Below are positions 1 to 8,402 of a stretch of DNA of 24,226 nt, one piece after another. The notes below the pieces were generated by a model. It saw only the letters and a program-made list of their open reading frames with translations, ran no database searches and was not told the origin of the DNA. The position numbers were made by a program, and so were the translations under genes. This DNA is from UBA7396 sp964527685 (GTDB lineage: Bacteria; Patescibacteriota; Gracilibacteria; BD1-5; UBA6164), in the NCBI GenBank assembly GCA_964527685.1, contig CAZGOC010000008.1, forward strand, positions 1 to 24,226, written 5' to 3'. The stretch's first letter is position 1, and each line of letters opens with the position of its first letter.

Positions 1-1
1 T

Positions 2-55
2 GGAAGTGGAAGTGGAAGTGGAAGTGGAAGTGGAAGTGGAAGTGGAAGTGGAAGT
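2..55 (+). repeat. Nine perfect GGAAGT hexamers encoding (Gly-Ser)9
   Basis: Nine uninterrupted copies of the hexamer GGAAGT run from the left edge and are read in frame as Gly-Ser dipeptides of the partial CDS ending at 409. Not one base differs between copies, and every Gly is GGA although TGA is the main Gly codon in neighbouring genes. The array may extend upstream of the window. Changes in copy number would be in frame, altering linker length rather than switching the gene off. Confidence 0.97.
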
Positions 56-409
56 ATCTGGCAAGAAGTAGATCTTAATAATAAGGATTATTATGATTCA
101 AAATGTGACTATAAGTTTTGTTATCCTTCTAATAATGTATGTACTAATTCTACATATGTTGATGCTAACGTTATTTTATGGCACACAACAATGTCTAGTT
201 CAAATCGAAATCTTGGAGAAGGAACGTCTTTATTTATTTTAAGATCTAATTATAGTGTTTATAATTTAAAATGAAAAATAGTACCCCAAAGTATAAGTTT
301 TTTTTCAAGTACAAATACAAATATTAGGAATAGTGATAATCCTCCTTTATTTGAGGCCTACCCTATGTATCCAATAATTAAACTATATAAAAAATGTGAA
401 ATTAAATAA
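2..409 (+). CDS. C-terminal part of a Gly-Ser-repeat protein of unknown function
   Basis: The visible part (135 residues) begins inside the (GS)9 tract and continues into about 117 residues with no family I recognise, ending in TAA at 407-409. The post-repeat region is rich in Ser, Asn, Tyr and aromatic residues and has four cysteines, three of them in a short stretch soon after the repeat. There is no transmembrane segment. A flexible GS linker joining a compact Cys-containing domain would suit a surface or secreted protein, but that is inference. Codon use is unusual for this window: one TGA glycine (274-276) against eleven GGA, and codons such as CGA, ACG and CCC appear. A strong terminator follows at 486-522. 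The N-terminus lies outside the window. Confidence 0.75.
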
Positions 410-485
410 AAAATATATTTTATATCAAAATATTTAAAAGCATATTTAATTAATATTAAAATAATTAGATATAATATTGATTTAG

Positions 486-522
486 GAGAGTAAAAATTAA
501 TCTAATTTTTCTCTCTTTTTTA
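486..522 (+). terminator. Rho-independent terminator after the GS-repeat gene
   Basis: The arms GAGAG (486-490) and CTCTC (511-515) extend through AAAAATTA (492-499) and TAATTTTT (503-510), with one bulged T at 491 and a 3-nt loop. A T-run follows from 516. The structure ends the upstream gene before the rnpB promoter. Confidence 0.88.
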
Positions 523-563
523 ATATCATATGAATCTTAATTTTAGTTTTTAAGTGATTATGC

Positions 564-591
564 TTGTTTTTTTGTAAATTTTTTATATAAT
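564..591 (+). promoter_or_regulatory. Promoter of rnpB
   Basis: TTGTTT (564-569) and a perfect TATAAT (586-591) are separated by 16 bp. A start about 7-10 nt after the -10 box falls at the first base of the P1 helix of RNase P RNA at 602, which supports both calls. Confidence 0.7.
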
Positions 592-601
592 CAAAATTAT
601 A

Positions 602-1015
602 TTTAATAAGAGCATACATCTACGCTTTTAAAAAGTGAGGAAAGTCTGGACTCCAAGAGGGAAATTACAAAAGCTAACAGCTTTGGTTGGAAAAATATAA
701 ATATTAAATTTTTCAATACCACTAGTGCCACAGAGACGATACTATAAAGAGAAATCTTTAAAAAGGTGAAAAGTCAAAAAGTGTTTTAAAAATTGATTAT
801 ATAATTATTTATATGTAAATATTTAAAGCTATTTTTGAAAAATTATAAGCAATTATAAATTTTGGTAAACTGTGTATGGAGCAATGAGAATGGTATTTTT
901 ATAAATTACTCCCCTATTTTTTTATAAAAATATACTCAGCTTGAGGTTTTAGGTGACTAAAATCCTAGATAGATTGATGTAGAAGTACAAAATCCGGCTT
1001 ATTACTCTTATTAAA
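602..1015 (+). ncRNA. rnpB: RNase P RNA (class A-type)
   Basis: This is the catalytic RNA that removes 5' leaders from pre-tRNAs. The conserved core is clear: GAGGAAAGTC at 637-646, CCACAGAGA near 728, GGTAAAC near 863 followed by TGGAGCAA, CAGCTTGAGG at 937-946, and AGATAGATTGATG followed by ACAAAATCCGGCTTA at 969-1002. The ends form an exact 11-bp P1 helix (602-612 with 1005-1015). The T-run directly after it makes P1 double as the terminator. AT-rich variable arms are shortened, as expected in a low-GC genome. A 12-bp helix at 894-905/921-932 occupies the P16 position. The 3' side of the internal loop next to P15 is only 2 nt, so the canonical GGU that pairs with tRNA CCA is not where expected. 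Confidence 0.95.
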
Positions 1016-1047
1016 TTTTTTTTAGTTTATAAAGATTTTTTAAAATA

Positions 1048-2103
1048 ATGAAAATAATTTTAGCTTGAATCCAATGATCTTGAAAATGAACTCAAGGAAA
1101 AATTTTAGAAAAAAAATACAATTTTAAAATATTTGATACTTGAGCACATATTAGAGAAATATCAAAAGAAAATAGTGAAATATGAAAAGAAGTAAAAGAG
1201 TTAATTGATGCCTGAGTTTTAGTACCCATAAATATACTTGAAAAAGTATTTAAAAACTTTTTAGATAATCAATCAAGTGATGTAAATATTGTTTTTGATT
1301 GAATTCCAAGAAACTTAGAACAAAAAGAATTTTTTGATAGAATTGTTGATGATTTTAAAGTTATTCACCTAAAATTAGATAAAAAAGAAGCAGAAAATAG
1401 AGTTATTTGAAGAAAAATTTGTTTTTCTTGTCAAACAACTTATCCAAAAACATATGACCATAAATTTTGTGAAAGATGTTCTTGAAAAATATGAGTAAGA
1501 GTTGATGATAGTGATGACAAAGCATTACAAAAAAGAATTGATATATTTGTAAACGAGACATTGCCTGTTATAAACTCTTATAAAAAAGAGTGAAAAGTTA
1601 TTGAAATAGATGCAACTCAAGATATTAGTAAAGTTTCAGAAGAAATTGAAAAAGTATTATGATTAGATAATTTAAAAAAATACAAAATAAGAGAACTTGA
1701 ATCAAATGAAAATGATATAAATGATTTAAATAAATTATATGAAATATTTTGAAAGTGATATGAAGTTTCTCCTAAAAATGTATATTTAATAAATAAATCA
1801 TCTCGTGATTTTTTGCTTTGATATGAAACTGATTGAAAAATTGTTTGAACTTTAAGCTTGTCAATATGTTTAAATGCTTGACAAAACCCTTTTTGAGTTA
1901 TTGAAAACTTTTGTGTGTTAGACAATTATAGATGAATTTGAGTTTGAAAAGCTTTAATGCTTGAAGCAGAAAATATATCAAAAATGTTTGATTGCTATAA
2001 AATAATGTTACTTTCAAACAAAAAACACACTGAATCAAATTCAATTTATTTGAAATTTTGATTTGAAAATGACTCAACTTTTTGATTTAAAAAATATATT
2101 TAA
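1048..2103 (+). CDS. adk: Adenylate kinase fused to a GNAT acetyltransferase
   Basis: A 351-aa two-domain protein. Residues 1-195 are adenylate kinase (ATP + AMP = 2 ADP, cytosolic). The P-loop GIQGSGKGTQ starts at residue 7, the DTGAHIRE AMP-binding segment and FDGIPRN follow, and the LID carries a zinc knuckle with C125, C128, C141 and C144. Residues from about 212 form a GNAT N-acetyltransferase domain with the acetyl-CoA-binding loop R295-G-I-G-V-G300 in the usual context after a beta strand. Typical Adk is near 215 aa, so the extra 140 aa is a genuine second domain in one frame with no frameshift. The glycines of both key motifs are mostly encoded by TGA. The gene starts 32 nt after rnpB with no Shine-Dalgarno and may head the following same-strand series. 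The acetyl acceptor is unknown. Confidence 0.95.
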
Positions 2104-2115
2104 AATAATAATTTT

Positions 2116-3303
2116 ATGTTTTGATTTGAACTTTGAAGAGAATTTAAACTTTCTATAGCAGAAATTTTGTCTGTTTTTAAAAATAAAGAAGTATTTTTTG
2201 TAAATAAAAAGATACTTATTTTAACTTGAATTTCAAAAGATGAGATTTTAAAAAAATCAAAATTTTTATGATGAACAATAAAGATTTTTGAAATTTTATG
2301 AAATAAAGATATTACAAATAATCCAAAAAAAGATATTGAAGAGATATTTTTAAATAATTTTTGAATTGAAAGTTATGAGTGAAAGTTTAACTATGGAATA
2401 AATATATTTTGAAAAACAAATATAAAAATAGAAGATTTATTAAAAGTTTCAAAAAATGCTATAAAAACATTTTGATTAAACCCAAGATTTTTAAATCATG
2501 ATAAAAAAAATCTATCTTCTATAGTTATTATAAAAGAAGCTTTAATTAAAAAAGAATCTGATTTTAATTTCTTATTTTTAGAAGATAAATTATATTTTTG
2601 AAAAACTATTTTTGTTCAAGATATTTATTCTTATTCAAACAGAGATTATTCTAAATCAAGAGATATGAATGTTTGAATGTTGCCTCCAAAACTAGCTCAA
2701 ATGATGATAAATTTATGAAATGATTTAACAGCAGAAAATATAGTAATTTATGACCCTTTTGTTTGACTTTGAACTGTTTTAATAGAATCAGTTTATATGT
2801 GAAATAAAATAGTTTTTTGAAGTGATAAATCAGAAAGTATGGTTAATTCTTCAACTCAAAATCTAGAAAAATTATTTAAAGATTTTGATTTTGAATTTAA
2901 AATAATTAATCAAAATGCAAAATACATAAATGAAGTAGAATTTTTAAATAAAGTTGATTTAATTGTTACTGAGTGATTTTTAGGAGAAATAATGACAAAA
3001 AATAATATTTCAATTGATAGAATAGACAGAAGTAAAAAGATATTAATTGATTTATATATTTCATTTTTTAAAAATTTAAAAAAAGTAAATTTTAAAAATA
3101 ATATAGTTATTTCATTTCCTTTTTGGGATATAAATTGAAAGTATTTGTTTTTTGAGGAAATTTATGATATAATAAAACAAGATTTTGAAATAATTAATTT
3201 ATTACAAAATAATTTATTTCAAGCGACTAAAGAGTGAAGTTTACTATATAAAAGAGACTCACAACTTGTTTGAAGAGAAATTTTTTTATTAAAATTAAAA
3301 TAA
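2116..3303 (+). CDS. Trm11/THUMP-type RNA (guanine-N2) methyltransferase-like protein
   Basis: A 395-aa protein whose C-terminal half is a Rossmann-fold SAM methyltransferase of the UPF0020/Trm11 group. It contains the RDMNVGMLPPKLAQMMINLG-like segment before the SAM motif, then YDPFVGLGT (212-220). The N-terminal half would be the RNA-binding/THUMP-like region, as in archaeal and eukaryal Trm11, which modifies G10 of tRNA. The catalytic tetrapeptide, normally (N/D)PPY, reads T285-E-G-F288 followed by LG. The active site is therefore altered, and substrate or activity may differ from classical Trm11. It begins 12 nt after the adk stop and ends 2 nt before the next ATG, so it is very likely cotranscribed. 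The family assignment is good; the modified nucleotide is not certain. Confidence 0.75.
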
Positions 3304-3305
3304 AT

Positions 3306-4820
3306 ATGGCAAAAAAAACTATAACATTACAAGATATTTGAGAAAAAGAAATTAAATCTGATTGAGAAAAACTAATTGATATGAGTGATTTTTATGTAGC
3401 GGATTATGAAGAAATAATAAGATATTTAAGACCTATAAATATAAATTGAATTGATGTTAGTATACTTGATTTATTTAATATTCCTCTAACTACAGATAAT
3501 GAAATTAAAGATTTTATTTTAAAAAGAATAAATATCAATATTGATTCTAAAGAGTGCCTTCAAGCAATAAATGAATTATTCATACAAGCAATTAATTTTT
3601 ATGAAGAAAGATATTTTAAAAAGGTCCCATTAAGAATAAAAAAAATATATTTTAAAGATTCAAAACAATTAATTAATTTTTTAAAAGAAACTAAATCAAA
3701 TAAGGCATCTTGAATGATAAACTGTTCTATTGCAAAAGTTGCATATGCTATTAATGATGTATTAAATAATGAAAAAATAAAAAGAGAGTGATTTTTAGAC
3801 AGACAGTTTATAAAAGAACATTTAGAAAAGCCTTTTCAAATAAGTAATAATTATGAGGATTTAAATTGAAATATTTATAGAACTTGAAAAGTTGTTATAT
3901 GAGAAAGAATTATAAATTTCAAATTAATTGCAAGACAAAAATCAAAAGAATCCATTATTTGAAAACAAATTTCTGATGTAAAATATCATTCTGTAGATGA
4001 ATTTAAAGATATTGTTTGAACTACTATATATGTTGAAAAAGATGATGAAGCTGCTTTAATGATGCAATATATTGATCAAATGATTTATGAGTGAAAAGCT
4101 GAAATAAAAAATAAAAATTGAATGGATTTAAAAAAAGTAAAAAACACAACTTACTTAGAACAGGAGTTTTATTTAAAACTAGAAGCTGAAACAAAAAAAA
4201 CAAATAAAAAAACTGATGAATGAGAAAAAGAGTATCAAGAAAGAGCTGAAACTTTTAATTTAGAAAAAAATCCTGATAAAAAACTATCTTCTGCTAAAAA
4301 CTACAGAGAAATAAAACTAGTTTGAAATGTTGATTTATCTTTAGAAGAGTGAATTAAAGCATCTAAATACCCTATTTGAACAGAAATAAAATTTGTTATT
4401 TGATGACATGATAATGAATCAGGTATTGCTTTACAAACTATTTATGATTACATAAAAAAATTTAGAGAATTAACTAGACTTTGAATTCCTATAAGAGAAA
4501 TAGATTTAGTTAATTATATTAATGATTTTTTTGAAAATATTGACTTTTATTTAAAGAAAAAAAATAAGGAAAAAAATAGCTATTATCAAGAATTATTAAA
4601 TAATTTTATTGAAAAAAAATATTTAGATGATAACATAAAACTTAATTGAAATACAGAAGAAAATGAAAAAAAACTTGCTTTATGACTTTTAAATCACTTT
4701 AAAGCAAATTTGGTAAAAATAAAATTACCTAATTCTCATAAAAGTTATTATTTTGACAAACATATTTTAAAATTAAGAGATATTGGGTTATTTAAAAAAG
4801 TAGTAAATACTACAAAATAA
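3306..4820 (+). CDS. Unknown 504-aa protein, possible remote RelA/SpoT-like nucleotidyltransferase domain
   Basis: A 504-aa, Lys/Glu/Asn-rich, apparently soluble protein that I do not recognise with confidence. There is no signal peptide or membrane segment. The central part (about 215-385) has a run resembling RelA/SpoT synthetase architecture: an Arg/Lys-rich segment with a Ser-Ile pair, then YHSVDEFKDIVGTTIYV, then a charged insertion, then YREIKLVG and GTEIKFVIGG, which could correspond to the strand order of that fold. This is a visual similarity only. The diagnostic NGYxxxH and ExQIRT motifs are not evident. The last 120 residues are helical and charged. The gene starts 2 nt after the preceding stop, suggesting an operon, and is followed by a hairpin at 4851-4882. 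Confidence 0.6.
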
Positions 4821-4823
4821 AAA

Positions 4824-4850
4824 TTGATATTATAAAAAAATCACTATAAT
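4824..4850 (+). promoter_or_regulatory. Possible internal promoter before the thioredoxin-like gene
   Basis: TTGATA (4824-4829) and a perfect TATAAT (4845-4850) lie just after the stop of the 504-aa gene. The spacer is 15 bp, shorter than ideal, so this is tentative. The predicted transcript would start inside the hairpin at 4851-4882. Confidence 0.4.
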
Positions 4851-4882
4851 AAAAATACCTTTGAAAAATCACTGGTATTTTT
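4851..4882 (+). terminator. Hairpin between the 504-aa gene and the thioredoxin-like gene
   Basis: AAAAATACC (4851-4859) pairs with GGTATTTTT (4874-4882) across a 14-nt loop and ends in a short T-run. It probably terminates or attenuates read-through from upstream. Because a candidate promoter sits immediately before it, it might also act in the leader of the next gene. Confidence 0.55.
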
Positions 4883-4901
4883 TAGTTTGTATTTAAAATT
4901 T

Positions 4902-5231
4902 ATGAAAATAAAAATATTTTGAAGCTGAGATGATGTAGCTAATTTAAATGAAAAAGTATTATTTGCTGTCGATGAATTATGATTAAATGACTTTATGGAA
5001 GTAGAAATTATAAATGATGATGTTACAAAAAATGAATTAAATATCACAAAAGAACCTGCTTTAATTATAGAAGAAGACTCTATATCTTTTAAAGATATGA
5101 TTTTTGAATGAATTATTCCTGAAGTAGATGAATTAAAATCTATGTTTATTTCAATAGTTTGAGGATGAGAATCATGAGATAGTTCTTGTAGTTCATGAGG
5201 ATGTGGATGATGTGGAACTCCTTGTCATTAA
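4902..5231 (+). CDS. Thioredoxin-fold protein lacking CxxC, with Cys-rich C-terminal tail
   Basis: A 109-aa protein resembling the small thioredoxin-like family typified by archaeal MTH895/TM0996. It has an N-terminal strand MKIKIFGSG, a helix, a second strand with MEVEII, the PALII segment around the cis-Pro position (P52) and a final helix IPEVDELKSM. In that family the active-site CxxC follows GSG. Here the positions read GSGDDVANL, with no cysteine. Instead four cysteines (C96, C101, C104, C108) sit in a Gly/Ser-rich tail after residue 86, ending Pro-Cys-His. The tail mixes TGA and GGA glycine codons. It could bind a metal or cluster, or supply the redox cysteines in trans; this is inference. 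It may have its own promoter at 4824-4850. Confidence 0.65.
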
Positions 5232-5255
5232 GATTTTATAAATTAATTTAATTTT

Positions 5256-5990
5256 ATGATTTTTGATATTGAAAACTCTTTAGATGTAATCTATGTTGAT
5301 ATAATTAGAAAAATTGAGGTTTTTTGACCAAAAATAATATGATGATTAGTCATTTTTGCTATTTGATGAATTATATCTATTTTATTATATAAATTTTTAA
5401 TATTTTTTTTTAAAAAAATTAAATTAAATCAATTAATAGATAAACTTAAAGTTTCTTTTGATGAAGAACAATTATCATCAAAAGATGAATCAAATAAAAA
5501 AATTAAAAAAATAAAAAATATTGCTAAAACAAATAGATTTACAGATAAAATAAAAGTTGACGATGTAGTCGCAAAATCAGCTTCTTACTATATACTTGTT
5601 GTTTTTTTAAGACTTTCAATTGGTTTTATTTGAATATATGAGATAGAAGATTTTTTAAAAGATGTAACTGATTATTTACCAAATTTATTTGTTTGAGTTT
5701 TAATAGGTTTTTTTGGTATAAGATTTGCTAATTTTATATATGATGTTGTTTATCATACACTAAGCATTTCAAAAGAAAAAACAGCAAATATTATAGCTGA
5801 ATGAGCTCGTATAATTATACTTTTTTTTACATTAATGGTATTTTTAGAATATACTAAAATAGTTTCAATGTTTATTATAAATACTATTTTAATATGATTT
5901 ATTTCAATGCTTGCTCTTGCTTGATGACTTGCTTTTTGACTTGGATGAAAGGAAATTGCAAAAGAGATTTTAGAATCTTTTAAAAAATAA
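5256..5990 (+). CDS. CmpX/MscS-related membrane protein (conserved TM-helix family)
   Basis: A 244-aa inner-membrane protein. One TM helix lies near residues 24-50, then a charged cytoplasmic stretch rich in Lys, Asp and Ser (about 55-105), then further hydrophobic helices. It ends in ALAGGLAFGLGGKEIAKEI, the Gly-rich pattern of the conserved TM-helix family (PF05552) that resembles the pore helix of MscS-type mechanosensitive channels. The C-terminal beta domain of true MscS is absent, which fits the short CmpX-like members. Osmotic or membrane-tension sensing is inferred from the family. It starts 24 nt after the thioredoxin-like gene and ends 15 nt before the tRNA-modification gene. Confidence 0.75.
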
Positions 5991-6005
5991 TAAATAATTA
6001 ATATA

Positions 6006-7262
6006 ATGAAATACAAAGTTTTTGGATGTAAAGTAAATAAATATTTTACAGATGAGTGGTTAAATAGCAGTTATTTAAAAGATAAATCGTGATTATTTGT
6101 AGCATCTTGTGTTGTTACAGATAGTGCTAAAAAAAAGTGGTTAAAGTTTGTAAAACAAGAGCTTAGTAATTTAAAAAAAAATGAAAAAATTTTTATAAGT
6201 TGATGTGGAGCTTTTGAAAACTGAAAAGAAAATAAAGAATTTTTTAAAGTTTATGAAGAGCTATCCCCTTTTAAAGATAAAATAGAAGTTTTATGAGAAG
6301 CTCCTTCTAAAGAAGAAAAAAAACAAAAACTTGATTTATCTAAACTATGAAACTTAAAAAATAAATTATCATTAACTACAAAAAAATTTTTGCTTATACA
6401 ATGATGATGTGATAGCTTTTGTACTTTTTGTTTAACAGTTCAAAAAAGAGGGAGGCATTTTTTTAGATCAAAAGAAGATATAATTGATGAAATTACAGAA
6501 TTTGAAATGCAATGATGAAAAGAGGTTGTTTTAACTTGAGTAAATCTAGCAGCTTGGTGACAAGATACTACAAATGAGTTTGACTCACCAAAACTTCATC
6601 AATTATTACAATATATATTAGATAAAACTGAAATAAAAAGAATTAGAATAAGCTCTTTATGACCTGAATTTGTTTGAGAAGATTTATTAAAAGTTTTTGA
6701 AAATAAAAGAATTTACCCTCATTTTCATTTTTCTATACAATCTTGAAATTCAAGAATTTTAAAATTAATGAGAAGGCATTATGATGGGGATTATATGAGA
6801 GATTTACTTGATAAGACTCTAAAAATAAAAAGAGAAGATGGTGTTTCAATAAGTATTTGAGCTGATTTAATTGTTTGATTTCCTGGAGAAACTGATGCAG
6901 AATTTGAAGATACTCTAAATTTAGTAAAAAACTATAATATAACAAAAGTTCATTGATTTCCTTTTTCAAATCATACTCTTGGAGAACATGTTCCTGCAAG
7001 TTATTTTAAATGACAAATTGAAGAAAAAATTAAAAAAGAAAGACTTGAAAAACTACTTTCTACTTGAGAAGAAGTGAGAGAAAATTTTATAAAAACTCAG
7101 GTCTGAAAAACATTTGAAGTTTTAGTTGAAAGTGTAAATAATTGAAATTTTAAATGATGGACTCAAAACTATATTGAAGCTACAAATGATAATTTTGAAG
7201 TAATTTCTTGAGAAATTAAAAAAAATGAGATAATAATTTGAAAAATAAAAAAATGATGATAA
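6006..7262 (+). CDS. mtaB: MtaB/MiaB-family tRNA methylthiotransferase (radical SAM)
   Basis: A 418-aa radical-SAM enzyme that adds a methylthio group to modified A37 of tRNA next to the anticodon. N-terminal UPF0004 domain cysteines C8, C35 and C67 would ligate the auxiliary [4Fe-4S] cluster. The radical-SAM cluster motif is C135-DSF-C139-TF-C142, preceded by IQGG and followed by QKRGRHFFRS. GVNLAAWGQD, IRISSLGPEF, HFSIQSGN, RRHY and GADLIVGFPGE are standard for the MtaB (t6A) branch rather than MiaB, which I favour. A C-terminal TRAM-like region follows from about residue 358. The last codons (GG-stop) lie in the terminator hairpin shared with the convergent gene at 7274. MtaB would act on ANN-decoding tRNAs, abundant in this AT-rich genome. 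Confidence 0.92.
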
Positions 7263-7277
7263 TCATCATTTTTTTAT
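7252..7277 (+). terminator. Bidirectional terminator overlapping the mtaB stop
   Basis: AATGATGAT (7252-7260) is complementary to ATCATCATT (7262-7270). A T-run follows on the + strand and an A-run precedes it, which gives a T-run on the minus strand. The stop codon TAA at 7260-7262 forms the loop. The minus-strand gene ends at 7274, so one element can serve both directions. Confidence 0.75.
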
Positions 7278-7738
7278 TTTAAATTTATAAAATCTGTATT
7301 TTCTACTCACATTTCTTGTTTTAATTTAAAACTTTCAACTTCTTCTTTATGTTGTCACAATGTATTTAAAAATATATCTTTTGCTTCTCAAAAAGGAATA
7401 ATAACTCTTGATTCAATATTTTCAACTATTTTTACTGCTTCTTTAGTTCAAGTAACTAAAAGTATATCTATATCTCAAAAGAAACTCATTATTTCTTCTT
7501 TTTGTTCAAAGTTATCTTCAAATAAGACAAAAACAACTTTTTGTTCTATTAAAAAACTATAAAAAAGTTTATTTTCAAACTCTTTTATTTCAAGTAAAAT
7601 TCAAGATTTTTCATACTCTCAAGGAAAATTTACTAAATAATCTCAAATTTTTATTTCTTTTTTTATTATATCAATAAAAATCAAATTATTTTCTGATTTT
7701 ATTTGTAATAAATCATTTTTGTTAAATATTTCTATCAT
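7274..7738 (-). CDS. Degenerate metallo-beta-lactamase-like (UlaG-type) protein
   Basis: A 154-aa cytosolic protein that looks like the reduced MBL-fold hydrolases common in CPR genomes. It has an N-terminal strand pair, NFPGEYEKSGI (the conserved PGEYE turn), a central FVLFED strand, the GDIDILLVTG segment with TKEAVKIVENI, then RVIIPFGEAKD near the C-terminus. This order matches the UlaG-like family, but the HxHxDH metal-binding motif and the later His ligands are absent and the protein is shorter, so hydrolase activity is doubtful. It lies 6 nt downstream of the Nudix gene and is probably cotranscribed with it from the promoter at 8232-8259. Confidence 0.6.
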
Positions 7739-7744
7739 AATTTT

Positions 7745-8200
7745 TTATATAAAATAAACTTTATTTTTTGAAATAATACTTGACAAATCAAACTTTATCT
7801 CAAGATTTTTTATTTCTTCAATTGGAACCCATTTATATCAAACAAATCTTTCTTCTTTTTGAGGATTAGGTTCAGTATTTCCCTTATATTTTATTAAAAA
7901 TAAATACACATCTTTATCAACTAAAGGATTGTCTTCTAAATATCAAGCTGTAAAAGTATAATTTAATTTTGTAATAAATTTTATAATTTCAAAATCTTTT
8001 TGTGGTAATCAAGTTTCTTCTGAAGTTTCCCTAAGTGCTGTTTGACTTGCTGTTTCTCAAGATTCCATATGTCACTTTGGAGTAACTAGTTCAACTTGTT
8101 GTTTAGCATTTAACCATTCAAGTAATAAAATATCTATTTTATTTTCTTTAGATTTACGATAAACAATACCTCCTGAGCTCTTTTCATATATTTTAACCAT
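7745..8200 (-). CDS. Nudix hydrolase
   Basis: A 151-aa Nudix-family pyrophosphohydrolase, cleaving nucleoside diphosphates linked to another moiety (often damaged nucleotides, dinucleotides or sugar nucleotides). The full Nudix box GX5EX7REUXEEXGU is present at residues 43-65: G43, E49, R57, E58, E61, E62, G64. SSGGIVYR at the N-terminus forms the first strand, and the protein is near usual family length. The substrate cannot be told from sequence; the SSGGIV start resembles the MutT/Ap4A-hydrolase group. It is the first gene of a two-gene minus-strand unit with the MBL-like protein and diverges from the sortase gene. Confidence 0.9.
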
Positions 8201-8231
8201 TTTTTATTAAATAATTTTATTAATTTACTTT

Positions 8232-8259
8232 AATATAACTATTTTTCATAAAGTTGCAA
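8232..8259 (-). promoter_or_regulatory. Promoter of the Nudix/MBL-like pair
   Basis: On the minus strand TTGCAA (8259-8254) and TATATT (8237-8232) are separated by 16 bp and lie about 30 nt before the start codon at 8200. Confidence 0.55.
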
Positions 8260-8338
8260 GATTATTAATAAATAATATTTTTAAAAAATTAAATTTAAAA
8301 ATTGTCAAATTGTATTTAATTTTAAACCAATTAAAATT

Positions 8339-8367
8339 TTGCTTTCAAAAAAAAAGTATGTTAAAAT
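8339..8367 (+). promoter_or_regulatory. Promoter of the sortase gene
   Basis: TTGCTT (8339-8344) and TAAAAT (8362-8367) are separated by 17 bp and lie 35 nt before the sortase ATG. The 202-nt divergent intergenic region holds this and the Nudix promoter; I see no other element in it. Confidence 0.6.
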
Positions 8368-8402
8368 AATACTACTTTAAAAAACAAATACAAAAACAAA
8401 AT

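Noticed and set aside
2..55. CRISPR or direct-repeat array
   Set aside because: Hexamers without spacers, in frame with a coding sequence: a simple coding microsatellite.
1617..1925. Minus-strand open frame inside adk-GNAT
   Set aside because: Antisense shadow; product is Ser/Phe-rich without homology cues.
1048..2103. In-frame TGA codons suggesting a pseudogene
   Set aside because: TGA falls on invariant glycines and the frame runs to TAA; the same holds in all other genes, so recoding explains it.
5753..6016. Minus-strand open frame over the CmpX-like gene end
   Set aside because: Antisense to conserved Gly-rich TM helix coding sequence.
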